Origin: Bacteroidales bacterium
Lineage (GTDB): Bacteria > Bacteroidota > Bacteroidia > Bacteroidales > UBA932
DNA: 64,000 bases
Assembly: GCA_017548445.1 (NCBI GenBank)
Contig: JAFYZZ010000083.1
Span: forward strand, 1-64,000
Reading direction: 5' to 3'
Shown here: positions 24,813 through 33,779 of the stretch, piece after piece
Position numbering within the stretch: the stretch's first letter is position 1
Layout of the letters: each line of letters begins with the position of its first letter
Translations under genes and position numbers: made by a program
The notes under the pieces: generated by a model
The model's database searches: none
The model's input: only the letters and a program-made list of their open reading frames with translations
What the model was told of the DNA's origin: nothing

Positions 24813-25971
24813 GCAGGCCGATGGCGCCGACGCCGAGGATGGTCCACAGGACGTCGGAGGCCTGAAGCACGACGGGATATGCCTGGAGGAGGAATCCTCC
24901 GGGCATTTTTATGAGGCCGAAATGCTGTTGGAGCAGCGCCAGGCCGATGCCGACGGCGAGCCCGGCGAGCAGGCCGCAGAGGCTGACCAGCCAGCCTTCC
25001 CAGATGAAGATCCGGCGGACCAGCCGGTCGTCCGCGCCGAGCGCGCGCAGGGTCTGCATATCCTCCTGCTTCTCGATGGAGAGCATCGACAGCGAACCGA
25101 AGATGTTGGTGGCGATGATGATGACCACGAAGAGCAGGATCAGGTAGACGGCAAGCTTTTCATATCGCATCATCTTGAAGAGGGCGGGGTTCTGCTGATA
25201 GCGGTCCCGCACCAGATAGTCCGGTCCCAGCAGGTCCTGCAGGCGGTGGACGAGCCGGCGGTCGGCTTTCCCGGCAAGCCGGAGCTCGACGCCGCTGACC
25301 TCGTCGCCCAGTCCGAGCAGGGTGCGCATCTGTGCGATGGGGAGCATCACCAGTTCCTCATCTACGGAAGCGCCCAGACTCAGCAGGCAGGAGGGGGAGA
25401 GCTTCACGCTGCCCAGCGCCGCCGTGGGGCCGGCCAGGGGGATGCGGGCGCCGCGCCGGGGGTAGTACAGAACGAGCGGGTCGGTGAAGTGAGGGCGGAC
25501 ACCCAGCTTGTAGGCGAGCCCTGACCCGAGCGCGGCCTGCGGAACGTCGCCCATATGCAGGGAAAACACCCCTTCGATCGAATGTTCGGCCACGCGGGAC
25601 TCTTCCTCGTACACCTCGTCCACGCCCTTGGCACGCGCCAGGGCCTCCCGGCCCGCGTAAGAAACGAAGACCTGCTCCTCGAGCACGCTGCAGACCTGGA
25701 GGATGTCCGGGTCGTCGAGCAGGGCGTCAAAGGCTGGCCCCTCGGGCGTGAAATACTTGCCGTGCGCGGCCGTGATGAGAATGTCGGGCGCGAGGTCGGA
25801 GAGATTCTCCTCGATCACGCGGTCGAAACCGTTGAACACCGACAGGATTAGGATGAGCGCGGCGGTGCCGACGGCCATTCCGATGGCGCTGATGGCCGAA
25901 ATGGTGTGGATGACCCCCAGCGACTTCCGGGCGGAGAGGTACCTTCGTGCGATATAAAGGTCCGGCTTCAA
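24772..25971 (-). CDS. FtsX-family ABC transporter permease (LolE/LolC-like)
   Basis: 399 residues. The N-terminus IARRYLSARKSLGVIHTISAISAIGMAVGTAALILILSVFNGFD is characteristic of lipoprotein-releasing permeases; a periplasmic domain of about 220 residues and three further membrane helices (about 270-390) follow, with SIEKQEDMQTLRALGAD in the coupling region. It probably extracts lipoproteins for transport to the outer membrane. The partner ATPase is not adjacent. Four bases separate it from rbfA, with which it shares a transcript. Confidence 0.87.
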   Translation of the reverse strand: MKPDLYIARRYLSARKSLGVIHTISAISAIGMAVGTAALILILSVFNGFDRVIEENLSDLAPDILITAAHGKYFTPEGPAFDALLDDPDILQVCSVLEEQVFVSYAGREALARAKGVDEVYEEESRVAEHSIEGVFSLHMGDVPQAALGSGLAYKLGVRPHFTDPLVLYYPRRGARIPLAGPTAALGSVKLSPSCLLSLGASVDEELVMLPIAQMRTLLGLGDEVSGVELRLAGKADRRLVHRLQDLLGPDYLVRDRYQQNPALFKMMRYEKLAVYLILLFVVIIIATNIFGSLSMLSIEKQEDMQTLRALGADDRLVRRIFIWEGWLVSLCGLLAGLAVGIGLALLQQHFGLIKMPGGFLLQAYPVVLQASDVLWTILGVGAIGLLISLLAAPGLGRR

Positions 25972-25974
25972 GGG

Positions 25975-26322
25975 CTATTTCTTGAGAAGCTCCTCGATGT
26001 GTTCGGCGTAATCCAGGGTCGTGTCCAGGAAGAAATCGATCTCCGGGACGATGCGCAGCTGGGAAGCGACCTTCCGACCGAGTTCTCCGCGCAGCGCGCG
26101 CTTGTTCTCTTCCAGGACCTGCATCACCTGGGGGGCTCGGTCGGAGGGGAAGATGCTCACGAAGACCTTGGCCACGCTCAGGTCGGGGCTGATGCGGACT
26201 TCGCTCACGGTGACCATCGCACCGTTGAAGACCGCCATCCCCTTGCTGCGGATGATCTCGGCCAGGTCGCGCTGCAGTTCGCGCGCGACCTTCAGCTGTC
26301 TGGTAGAAGCAGGTTTGTCCAT
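25975..26322 (-). CDS. rbfA: Ribosome-binding factor A
   Basis: 115 residues with a KH-like fold: RQLKVARELQRDLAEIIRSKG, VTVSEVRISPDLSVAKVFVSIFP, LRGELGRKVASQLRIVPEIDFFLDTTLDYAEHIEELL. RbfA assists 16S rRNA 5'-end maturation on the 30S subunit. It follows tyrS directly with no gap and precedes the permease gene by two bases. Confidence 0.95.
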   Translation of the reverse strand: MDKPASTRQLKVARELQRDLAEIIRSKGMAVFNGAMVTVSEVRISPDLSVAKVFVSIFPSDRAPQVMQVLEENKRALRGELGRKVASQLRIVPEIDFFLDTTLDYAEHIEELLKK

Positions 26323-27621
26323 CTAAACCACTTTAATGATGAAATAGTCCTTTTTGCCCTTTTGAGCCAGGATGTACTTGCCGTCGACGATGTCCGCCTC
26401 GGACAGCTGGTAATTGATGTCCGTGAGCTTGTCCTTGTTGAGGCTGAAGCCGTTCTGCTGGATCATCTTGCGGGCCTCGCCCTTGGAAGGGAAGATCTGC
26501 GTGCGGACGGCCAGCGCGTCCAGGATGCCCAGCGGGAGGTCTTCGCGGCCCACCTCGAAGGTGGGCACGCCGTCGAACACGGCCAGGAAGGTGCGTTCGT
26601 CGAGCTTGCGCAGGTCGTCGGAGGTGGACTTGCCGAAGAGCATCTGAGAGGCCCGGACGGCATTGTCGTATTCCTCCTGCCCGTGGACCATCACGGTCAC
26701 CTCGCGGGCCAGCAGGCGCTGGAGTTCGCGGCGTTCAGGGGCCTGGCGGTGCGCCTCGATGGCGTCCTCGATGGTCTTGCGGTCCAGCATCGTGAAGATC
26801 TTGATGAAGCGCTCGGCGTCTTCGTCGCTCACGTTCAGCCAGAACTGGTAGAACTGGTAGGGCGAGGTGCGCTCGGGATCCAGCCACACGTTGCCTTTCT
26901 CGGTCTTGCCGAACTTGGAGCCGTCGGCTTTCTTGATCAGCGGGCAGGTGAGGGCGAAGGCCTCGCCCCCGTCCATCCGGCGGATCAGTTCGCTGCCGGT
27001 GGTGATGTTGCCCCACTGGTCGGAGCCGCCGAACTGCAGGATGCAGCCCCGGTTCTTCCACAGCCAGTAGAAGTCGTAGCCCTGCATCAGCTGGTAGCTG
27101 AACTCGGTGAAGGACATTCCTTCGCGCGACTCGGTGGAAAGGCGCTTCTTCACGGAGTCCTTGGCCATCATATAATTGACGGTGATGTGCTTGCCGATGT
27201 CGCGGATGAAGTTGATGAAGGTGTAGTCCTTCATCCAGTCGTAGTTGTTCACGAGCTCCGCCTTGTTGGGGGCGTCGGAGTTGAAATCGAGGAAGCGGCC
27301 CAGCTGGGCCTTGATGCCCGCGACGTTATGGGCGAGGGTTTCCTCGTCCAGGAGGTTGCGCTCCTGCGACTTCATCGACGGGTCGCCGATCATTCCGGTC
27401 GCTCCGCCCACCAGGGCGAAGGGCTTGTGCCCGCAGTTCTGGAAATGCCTGAGGATCATCACGCTCACGAGATGCCCGATATGCAGCGAATCCGCCGTGG
27501 GGTCGATGCCCACGTAGGCGGCCTGCGGTCCTTCCATCAGTTTTTCTTCCGTTCCGGGCATAATATCCTGTATCATACCCCGCCATTTCAGCTCTTCAAC
27601 AAAATTCTTCATCGATTCCAT
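26323..27621 (-). CDS. tyrS: Tyrosyl-tRNA synthetase
   Basis: 432 residues. Class I motifs SLHIGHLVS (HIGH) at about 45-52 and SKFGKTEKG (KMSKS-equivalent) at about 230, plus the [11 protein letters not shown] motif; a C-terminal S4 domain (from about 360, [18 protein letters not shown]) binds tRNA. It charges tRNA-Tyr. A second ATG nine bases in is possible. TAAATTTG promoter element at 27635-27642 on the minus strand. Confidence 0.96.
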   Translation of the reverse strand: MESMKNFVEELKWRGMIQDIMPGTEEKLMEGPQAAYVGIDPTADSLHIGHLVSVMILRHFQNCGHKPFALVGGATGMIGDPSMKSQERNLLDEETLAHNVAGIKAQLGRFLDFNSDAPNKAELVNNYDWMKDYTFINFIRDIGKHITVNYMMAKDSVKKRLSTESREGMSFTEFSYQLMQGYDFYWLWKNRGCILQFGGSDQWGNITTGSELIRRMDGGEAFALTCPLIKKADGSKFGKTEKGNVWLDPERTSPYQFYQFWLNVSDEDAERFIKIFTMLDRKTIEDAIEAHRQAPERRELQRLLAREVTVMVHGQEEYDNAVRASQMLFGKSTSDDLRKLDERTFLAVFDGVPTFEVGREDLPLGILDALAVRTQIFPSKGEARKMIQQNGFSLNKDKLTDINYQLSEADIVDGKYILAQKGKKDYFIIKVV

Positions 27622-27634
27622 ACTAAAAAGTCTG

Positions 27635-27651
27635 CAAATTTAGTAAATTTG
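27635..27651. promoter_or_regulatory. Adjacent divergent -7 elements of tyrS and tpiA
   Basis: TAAATTTG lies on the minus strand at 27635-27642 and on the plus strand at 27644-27651, one base apart, so the two polymerase sites must exclude each other. Start codons are 13 and 30 bases away. Confidence 0.55.
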
Positions 27652-27681
27652 TGAGTTGAAACAATTTATTACAGATATTAT

Positions 27682-28437
27682 ATGAGAAAGAAAATCGTTG
27701 CAGGCAACTGGAAGATGAACACCACCAGACCTGATGGCATCGAACTGGCGAAAGCCGTTGCGGCCCGTGCCGCGGAAGTCCCCGAAGGCGTCGGCCTTAT
27801 CATCGCCCCGCCTTTCACCCACCTGTGCGGTTGCGGCAAGCAGCTGGAAGGCACTAAGGTAGAACTCTCCGCCCAGAATTGCGCGGACCACGTCAAGGGT
27901 GCCTACACGGGCGAGGTGTCCGCGGATATGCTCAAGGCCGTCGGCTGCCAGTGGACCATCCTCGGCCACTCCGAGCGCCGTCAGTACTACGGCGAGACCG
28001 ACGAGAAGCTGGTCGAGAAGGTCAAGCTCGCCCTTGCCGCGGGTCTCGGCGTCATCCTCTGCGTGGGCGAGAACCTCGACGAGCGCGAGGCCGGCAAGCA
28101 CTTCGACGTGTGCGCCACCCAGGTCAAGAACGTCCTCTACCAGTTCTCTGCCGAAGATATGGCGAAGATCGTCATCGCCTATGAGCCCGTATGGGCCATC
28201 GGCACCGGCAAGACCGCGACCGCGGAGCAGGCCGAGGAAATCCACTCTTTCATCCGCAACGTGCTGGCCGAGAAGTTCGGCGCCGCGCTGGCCGAGGAAG
28301 TGACCATCCTCTACGGCGGCTCCTGCAAGCCGTCCAACGCGAAGGAACTTTTTGCCCAGAAGGATATCGACGGAGGTCTGATCGGCGGCGCCTCGCTCAA
28401 GGCGGACGACTTCATCCAGATCGCCCTGTCATTCTAA
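27682..28437 (+). CDS. tpiA: Triosephosphate isomerase
   Basis: 251 residues: AGNWKMNTT (catalytic Lys), ILGHSERRQYYGETD (catalytic His), AYEPVWAIGTGKTATAEQA (catalytic Glu) and the phosphate-binding YGGSCKPSNAKEL and GGLIGGASLKADDF. It interconverts dihydroxyacetone phosphate and glyceraldehyde-3-phosphate. Own promoter; the last nine bases overlap the convergent lipoprotein gene. Confidence 0.98.
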   Translation: MRKKIVAGNWKMNTTRPDGIELAKAVAARAAEVPEGVGLIIAPPFTHLCGCGKQLEGTKVELSAQNCADHVKGAYTGEVSADMLKAVGCQWTILGHSERRQYYGETDEKLVEKVKLALAAGLGVILCVGENLDEREAGKHFDVCATQVKNVLYQFSAEDMAKIVIAYEPVWAIGTGKTATAEQAEEIHSFIRNVLAEKFGAALAEEVTILYGGSCKPSNAKELFAQKDIDGGLIGGASLKADDFIQIALSF

Positions 28438-28839
28438 CACGCGGATGCTCAGGCCGATACGGCCCGAGTTGCTCCATAGCCAGAATTGATCACCCTCGAT
28501 GCGTACGACTTCGAGGGTGAGATTTTTACGTGTCAGCACGTCCCGCTCCGTCGTCCAGGTCAGGTCCGCCGTGACGGTCTGCCCCAGGGTGGAGGGAATC
28601 TCCGTGAAGCGGACGGCGTAGAAGTCGGACATATTGTCGGTATGCGCGCGGAACTCCTTGCGGTCGCGGCTGAAGGCGAGCTGGCAGGTGTTGGGATCGA
28701 AGGTGAACGGGACGGTGCCGCCTACCATCAGACGGATCTCTTCGCTTTCACTGAACGCGACGCGCATCCGTTTGTCGGAGCAGCCGCACAGGAGTACCAG
28801 GGCGGAGAGTGCCAGGAGAATATGCCGGATATGGATCAT
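28429..28839 (-). CDS. Small putative lipoprotein
   Basis: 136 residues. Signal MIHIRHILLALSALVLLCGC with lipobox LCGC (Cys at about 20), then a short beta-rich region with no family I recognise. The gene overlaps the M6 peptidase gene by four bases, so it is the second cistron of that operon and probably a partner at the outer membrane or periplasm. Confidence 0.7.
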   Translation of the reverse strand: MIHIRHILLALSALVLLCGCSDKRMRVAFSESEEIRLMVGGTVPFTFDPNTCQLAFSRDRKEFRAHTDNMSDFYAVRFTEIPSTLGQTVTADLTWTTERDVLTRKNLTLEVVRIEGDQFWLWSNSGRIGLSIRVLE

Positions 28840-30467
28840 AGGACGGTGATGGACTTGATGATGACTTCCGAGCTGCCGTCCTCGTACAGGATTTCCGCCT
28901 TCAGCAGGCCGGAGCGGCGCAGCGTGTAGCCGCCGTCCGCGTCCGTGCCGATGGGGGCGCCGTCAAAGAACCACCGTACCGTCGCGACGCCGGTGGCGTT
29001 GAAGACGCGCAGCGGAATCCGGGCGCCGTGGGGGAAGCTGCCGTCGGTATTGCGCGTGGTGTTGCTGAGGTAAATGTAGGGGAAGGAGCCCGCCCGGTAC
29101 ATCTTGGTGACGAAGCGGTCACTCACGGAGTAGCGCTGCTGTCCTTCCAGCCGGACCGTCACGCGGAAGCTGTAGCCCGTCTGCGGCTGAAGGTGCTCCA
29201 GGGTGAAACTGACGGCATCCGGACCTGCCTGCGCGCTGAACTCCTCCTTGCCGTCGGTCCAGAAAATGTCGTAGCCCCGGATGCCGGACAGGAGGGACGG
29301 GTCGCATTCCCAGCGGATGAGGGCGGCGTCCTGGTAGATGGTCACGTCGGAAAGCAGGATGGGTTCGATGACGTCGAAACTCACGCCGCCGTCGCCGTCA
29401 GGCCGGATGCCGGTGAGGGCCATCCCGTTCGAGCGGCCGCTCCACGAGCGGAACCGGGCGGGGGTGTCGGAGCCGAAGCAGTCCAGGCCGGGCTGGGGGA
29501 AGGGGACCGAGGAGAAGTCCTCCGCGTCCGGATCCGCCGGCACCAGGGCCGCACAGAGGTGGCCGGGGTTGTTGTTGATGAGACCGTAGTCCCAACGCTC
29601 CCGGGCCGAGATTTCAGCGCTGTGTTGCGGGGAGAATCCCGCCGGGTTGTCCGAGCGGTCCACGTGCCAGACCAGCAGGCCCCCGTCGCGGGCCTCGAAC
29701 AGGAAGAACTCGTCTTTCGTGTCGGTGGGCGCGTAGAGGTATCGGCGGGAGGTTGCCAGCGGTGCCAGGTCGTAATGGCCGGTGGCGAGTGTGTCGCACT
29801 TGCCCAGGCCCAGCAGGTTGAATTCCAGGGCGCCCAATGCGGGCGGCTCGTCCTTCCGGCAGCCTTCATCCATCAGGGACGTGCTCCAGAGCCCCCGGGA
29901 CTCTCCGCCGCTTTCCTCTCCGTCCGTGTCGTAGAAATCCGGCAGGCCCAGGATATGGCCGACCTCGTGGCAGAAGATGCCCGGGCGGCCTTCCGGACAC
30001 AGGGCGAAGCGGTCGATGCGCTTGCCGTCCAGGGTCAGGGTCTTGCCCAGCGAGGACAGTTCGTCCTTGCGGGACCACAGGTCTCCGGCATTGCCGCTGT
30101 CTTCCTCGCCGGGGCCGGGAGTGAGCAGCAGGACACCGTCCACGGCGCCGTTGCCTCCGTTGTCGTAAAGCGCGAAGTCCACACTTGCATCTGCGCGCTG
30201 GCAGGCCTCCCGGACGGCTTCTTCCAGATGGATGTCCCGCTGTCCGGAACGGTTCTCGCCATAGTATGCGACGTTTCGCGGAAGGGTGACGGCGGGGGCG
30301 AGGTCGAAGCGGAAGGTTTCCTGTCCTCCGAACTGCCGGTTGAAGTACTCCTGCGCCGCGGCGGTCTGCGCCTCCAGTTCCTGGCGCGTCGCACTGAACT
30401 CCCTGTCCTGGAACTGGACAGGCAGCACCACCATCCGGAACACGGCTAACAGCAGGAGTCCTTTCAT
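28836..30467 (-). CDS. M6-family zinc metalloprotease with fibronectin-like C-terminus
   Basis: 543 residues. A short hydrophobic start (MKGLLLLAVF) runs into the peptidase domain (VVLPVQFQDREFS) with zinc motif FCHEVGHILGLPDFYD (HExxH, about 177) and a downstream GLWSTSLMD. Immune-inhibitor-A-type members normally have a propeptide that seems absent here. A fibronectin III-like segment (about 390-460, RGYDIFWTDGKEEFSAQ to YSFRVTV) and a final Ig-like region follow. A secreted or surface protease is inferred. The 345-base upstream gap contains a structured repeat and a long palindrome. Confidence 0.85.
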   Translation of the reverse strand: MKGLLLLAVFRMVVLPVQFQDREFSATRQELEAQTAAAQEYFNRQFGGQETFRFDLAPAVTLPRNVAYYGENRSGQRDIHLEEAVREACQRADASVDFALYDNGGNGAVDGVLLLTPGPGEEDSGNAGDLWSRKDELSSLGKTLTLDGKRIDRFALCPEGRPGIFCHEVGHILGLPDFYDTDGEESGGESRGLWSTSLMDEGCRKDEPPALGALEFNLLGLGKCDTLATGHYDLAPLATSRRYLYAPTDTKDEFFLFEARDGGLLVWHVDRSDNPAGFSPQHSAEISARERWDYGLINNNPGHLCAALVPADPDAEDFSSVPFPQPGLDCFGSDTPARFRSWSGRSNGMALTGIRPDGDGGVSFDVIEPILLSDVTIYQDAALIRWECDPSLLSGIRGYDIFWTDGKEEFSAQAGPDAVSFTLEHLQPQTGYSFRVTVRLEGQQRYSVSDRFVTKMYRAGSFPYIYLSNTTRNTDGSFPHGARIPLRVFNATGVATVRWFFDGAPIGTDADGGYTLRRSGLLKAEILYEDGSSEVIIKSITVL

Positions 30468-30528
30468 AAGAGATTATTAGCAGATACTAAGGTACGCACA
30501 ATCCCGGAGAAAAGCAACTTTGAACGGG

Positions 30529-30647
30529 TGCCGGCAGGTCGCCCCGGCAAACCGTGGCCGCCCGTGGCCTATGAACGGGGGGACCGCAAGCGGAGCGCAG
30601 CGGTGGGGCGAGCGAAGCGAGGGTTTGTGGGGGCGAGCCTGCTGGCA
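30529..30647. repeat. Structured dispersed repeat, copy 1
   Basis: Outer arms 30529-30553 and 30622-30647 are nearly complementary. Inside are a CCCGT/ACGGG hairpin, an ACCGC/GCGGT hairpin and the string GGGGCGAGCGAAGCGAGGG. A second copy with compensatory changes is at 32416-32537. It lies upstream of the M6 peptidase gene, in a 345-base gap that otherwise holds only a palindrome. Confidence 0.8.
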
Positions 30648-30678
30648 CCGGGCCAGATAATCTGAAAAAGTGGCCGAA

Positions 30679-30712
30679 GGCCTTTTGCTTTTGGACACAA
30701 AAGCAAAAGGCC
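30679..30712. repeat. Perfect 15-bp palindrome
   Basis: GGCCTTTTGCTTTTG (30679-30693) and CAAAAGCAAAAGGCC (30698-30712) flank a GACA loop. It lies between the M6 peptidase and histone-like genes, both transcribed leftward. It may terminate the histone-like transcript on the minus strand although the T-tract is inside the stem. Confidence 0.8.
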
Positions 30713-30812
30713 AGCGACCTCGCGGCTGCTGACCTTTAGACGTGTACTAAAACCTAAACCTACAACATAGATGCGGGCGGTTTCAGAAACGTTGCAAGAA
30801 AAATTAAAAAAA

Positions 30813-30986
30813 TTACTTCGCCTCAGCGACGGAAGCCTTGCGGAACTCCTTGAGGTCCTTCATCAGCTCGAGGGCGGCCTTGCGGGCGCGGGCGCCGGCG
30901 GCTTTGTTGCCCTTAACTACCTGTGCTTCAGCGTTGACCTTGAAGAGATCCATCTCCGCTTCGATTTTCTTTACAAGCTCTTTCAT
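30813..30986 (-). CDS. Histone H1-like (Hc1-type) small basic protein
   Basis: 57 residues, MKELVKKIEAEMDLFKVNAE then a Lys/Ala-rich helix with GNKAAGARARKAALELMKDLKEFRK. It matches the short histone H1/Hc1-like proteins of Bacteroidota, presumed nucleoid proteins. An upstream in-frame extension is rejected as it has no family resemblance. It stands alone with about 100 AT-rich bases ahead of it, which hold no clear consensus promoter. Confidence 0.85.
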   Translation of the reverse strand: MKELVKKIEAEMDLFKVNAEAQVVKGNKAAGARARKAALELMKDLKEFRKASVAEAK

Positions 30987-31087
30987 AATAGTGTTATGTT
31001 TAAATGTTGTTAAAGGATAACTATTTAATCTTCGGCAAGATAAAAAAGAAAAGAATAAAAAACAATGATTTCGAAAAAAAACCGGCC

Positions 31088-31726
31088 TTATTCCGCCGTT
31101 TTTTCCACTTTTTGCTTGGAATTCAACTGTGACATCGCCTTTTCGATGCCCAGGAAGGCCCAGGTGCGGATTCCGCCGGTGATTTTCGCGGCGATTTCCG
31201 GGATTGCCTGCCGCTGTTCTACGGAAAAATCCCCCAGCACGTAATCGATCTGCCGGCCCTGGGCGAAGTCGTGTCCCACGCCGACGCGCAGCCGCGCCCA
31301 CTCCCGGCTTTCGAGCATCTCCCCGATGTTGGCGAGACCGTTGTGACCCCCGTCGCTGCCGGAGGCCCGCAGGCGGATCATCCCGAAGGGAAGGTTGATG
31401 TCGTCGCAGATGATCAGCAGCCGCTCCAGGGGGAGTTCCAGTTTCTGGAGCCAGTAGCGCACGGCGTTGCCGCTGAGGTTCATATAGGTCGACGGCTTCA
31501 GCAGGTGGAACTCGCGTCCCTTGTCGCGCACGAGTGCCGTTTCCCCATAGCGGCCGGGCTCGAAAACGACATTGGATGCCTGGGCCCAGGCATCCAATAT
31601 CATAAAGCCGATGTTGTGTCTCGTGGCGGCGTACTCGGCACCGATGTTGCCGAGCCCGACCACCAGATAAGACTTGTCAGCCACGGCGGGAGCGGGTTTA
31701 TTCCTCCGCAGCAGCCGCAGTAACAT
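31088..31726 (-). CDS. pth: Peptidyl-tRNA hydrolase
   Basis: 212 residues. Motifs: YLVVGLGNIGAEYAATRHNIGF with the catalytic His, KPSTYMNLSGNAV, ICDDINLPFG and GSDGGHNGLANI. It frees tRNA from prematurely released peptidyl-tRNA. A C-terminal Lys/Glu tail extends slightly beyond the usual length. It overlaps the end of rplY by 29 bases, the common rplY-pth operon. Confidence 0.95.
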   Translation of the reverse strand: MLLRLLRRNKPAPAVADKSYLVVGLGNIGAEYAATRHNIGFMILDAWAQASNVVFEPGRYGETALVRDKGREFHLLKPSTYMNLSGNAVRYWLQKLELPLERLLIICDDINLPFGMIRLRASGSDGGHNGLANIGEMLESREWARLRVGVGHDFAQGRQIDYVLGDFSVEQRQAIPEIAAKITGGIRTWAFLGIEKAMSQLNSKQKVEKTAE

Positions 31727-32273
31727 TGCGCGTGGTCTTGACGCCGCAGATGATGGTGTCCTTGTCGGAGACGACGTTGACGTTCTTCAGCTGGATGTCG
31801 GCGGCCTTGATGCGCTTGTCCAGACCGAGGGGAGTGATGTCCACGGTAATCTCGTCGGGAAGGTCCTTCATCAGGGCGCTGATGCGCAGGCTGCGGACGT
31901 TCTGGTAGAACTTGCCACCCTGCTGCACACCCTTGGCGTGGCCGCTGATCACGAGCGGAACGCTGATGGCGATGGGCTTCTTCTCATCCACGGCGAGGAA
32001 GTCGACGTGAAGGCAGGTGTCGGTGACGGGGTGCCACTGCAGTTCGTGCAGGATGGCGGTCTGCGGGGCGGCGCCGTCCAGGACGAGGTCCACGATGTAG
32101 GACTTCGGCGTGTCGGTGAGGGCCTTGAGTTCTTTGGCGTTGACGGTGAAGAGGACGTTCTCCATTCCGAGGCCGTACAGGTTGCACGGCACGAGGCCTT
32201 CGCGGCGGAAGGCCTTGATGACGGCCTTGTTGCCGACCTTGCGGGTCTGGCCTTTCAGTTCAAAATGCTGCAT
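31698..32273 (-). CDS. rplY: 50S ribosomal protein bL25 (CTC form)
   Basis: 191 residues: the N-terminal bL25 domain binding 5S rRNA (LKGQTRKVGNKAVIKAFRREGLVPCNLYG) followed by the CTC beta-domain (about 95-175), and a short Ala/Glu tail. First gene of the rplY-pth operon. The 267 bases upstream contain copy 2 of the structured repeat. Confidence 0.95.
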   Translation of the reverse strand: MQHFELKGQTRKVGNKAVIKAFRREGLVPCNLYGLGMENVLFTVNAKELKALTDTPKSYIVDLVLDGAAPQTAILHELQWHPVTDTCLHVDFLAVDEKKPIAISVPLVISGHAKGVQQGGKFYQNVRSLRISALMKDLPDEITVDITPLGLDKRIKAADIQLKNVNVVSDKDTIICGVKTTRNVTAAAAEE

Positions 32274-32415
32274 TGTTCTGTTTGTTAAAATGTGTTACTC
32301 AATTTGGGGCGAGCCCAAATCCCATTGCACCAAAACCTTATCGGTTTTCAAAATGCGCGCAAAGATACTGAAATTTTCTGGTTTTCCAATACTTCCGTTC
32401 TTTGGTGTCCGGCAG

Positions 32416-32537
32416 GACAGGCAGTTGCCCCGGCAAACCGTAGCCGCCCGTGGCTTATGAACGGGAGGGGCCCGCGCCGTCAGGCGTGGGAGGGGCGAGC
32501 GAAGCGAGGGTTTGCAGGGGCAAACTGCCTGCCTGTC
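32416..32537. repeat. Structured dispersed repeat, copy 2
   Basis: Outer arms 32416-32439 and 32509-32537; inner CCCGT/ACGGG hairpin identical in sequence to copy 1; a third arm CCCGCGCC/GGCGTGGG that differs completely in sequence from copy 1 yet still pairs; then the shared GGGGCGAGCGAAGCGAGGG. It ends four bases from the clostripain stop codon. Confidence 0.8.
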
Positions 32538-32540
32538 GGA

Positions 32541-33773
32541 TTATTCGACCAAGTGAACGCGGTCGTTCCAGGAGAGGGTGCGGTAGAAGGTGTTGAGGCG
32601 GGGGCGGTTGGGGTCGGGGATGTAGACCGACAGGCCGCAGCAGCGCTCGAGTTTCAGGTCGAAGAAAGTGGGCGTTTCGGCGTGGTAGGGGATGGCCGCG
32701 TCCAGGGCGGCGTCCAGCCGGTCCATCTCGGCGGCCGAGGCGCCCAGCTGGCCGGCGAGGTCGCGCAGGTCATAGAAGAAACGCAGCTTGCTCGAACCGT
32801 AGTAGTACTTCTGGACGGTGTTCGTCAGGGCGGTCGTCAGGCGGTCGCGGTGGGCGTCAACAATGGCGCCGAAAGCGTCTGCCAGGGCGTCAAGTCTGTC
32901 GCATTCCACCAGGGTGACGGTCGCGGAACGGTAGCTGCCGCTCTGCGCGTCGTAGTAGTCGTAATACTTCTTGCAGTAGGTTTCCAGCGCAGGCTGCGCA
33001 CCGCTGAACATATCCCACGAAAGCGTGTTGTAGATCATTCCCGCGGCGAGGATTTCGGTCGGCGAGACCACCAGGCGGTCGCACACGTCCTTGAGTTCCC
33101 AGGCGGTCTCCACCGTGCCCATCAGGCAGGCGTCCAGAATCAGGTAGTCCAGTTTCATCGGCAGGGCGTCCGCGAAGTCCGGCATCTCGATCCAGTGGAT
33201 ATCGGGGTTCCGGTTGCTGCCGGTATACTGGTTCCCGACGGCCTTGGTCAACGGCCAGGCCGATTCGGATTCCGGCTGGACGCTCCGAAGTCCGGTGCGT
33301 TCGGTATCACTATTGTAATTGCTTGGAAGCCAGCCGGTTCCGTGGGAGGAGAATATCATTCCGTAATGGTGGGCGGGAAAGCGTTCGCAGATGTCCTCCA
33401 TCGCCTGCCGGAGACTCTCCTTCGATGCGCTGACCATCCCGGAATCGTAAGTCTTGATGGTGTCGGCCGCCGCCTGTCCGTCGCGGTTCCGGTAGAGTCG
33501 GACGAGCACCGGTGCGTTGGGGGTGGAATAGCCGCCGCCTTCGGCCGTGTTGTGGCAGAAGGCCACGAGCGCCCTGCCGTCGGACAGGCCGGGCAGGACG
33601 TCGGTGAGGATATCGTCGAAATTGCGGACAAGGTCTCCGCTGAGGTTGTTGTAGCCGAGGGCGCAATACACGAGCACGTGGTCGTAGGGCCCCTCGTGGG
33701 GGCGTTCAATCCCGTTGCAGCCCGCCAGCAGGGCGGCTGCGAAGACGATCAGCAATGTCTTGATCCTGCGCAT
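32541..33773 (-). CDS. Clostripain-family (C11) cysteine peptidase lipoprotein
   Basis: 410 residues from ATG 33773. Lipoprotein signal MRRIKTLLIVFAAALLAGC with Cys at about 19, then the C11 domain: LVYCALGYNNLS, catalytic His in MIFSSHGTGW and catalytic Cys in YLILDACLMGTVE. Members cleave after basic residues (Arg or Lys) and mature by self-cleavage. A surface or periplasmic location is expected. The start is fixed by the lipobox; the -7 box TATCTTTG lies six bases upstream. Monocistronic. Confidence 0.9.
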   Translation of the reverse strand: MRRIKTLLIVFAAALLAGCNGIERPHEGPYDHVLVYCALGYNNLSGDLVRNFDDILTDVLPGLSDGRALVAFCHNTAEGGGYSTPNAPVLVRLYRNRDGQAAADTIKTYDSGMVSASKESLRQAMEDICERFPAHHYGMIFSSHGTGWLPSNYNSDTERTGLRSVQPESESAWPLTKAVGNQYTGSNRNPDIHWIEMPDFADALPMKLDYLILDACLMGTVETAWELKDVCDRLVVSPTEILAAGMIYNTLSWDMFSGAQPALETYCKKYYDYYDAQSGSYRSATVTLVECDRLDALADAFGAIVDAHRDRLTTALTNTVQKYYYGSSKLRFFYDLRDLAGQLGASAAEMDRLDAALDAAIPYHAETPTFFDLKLERCCGLSVYIPDPNRPRLNTFYRTLSWNDRVHLVE

Positions 33774-33779
33774 AGATTG

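Noticed and set aside
31204..31723. Open frames antisense to pth
   Set aside because: Shadow frames; the minus strand carries a complete peptidyl-tRNA hydrolase.
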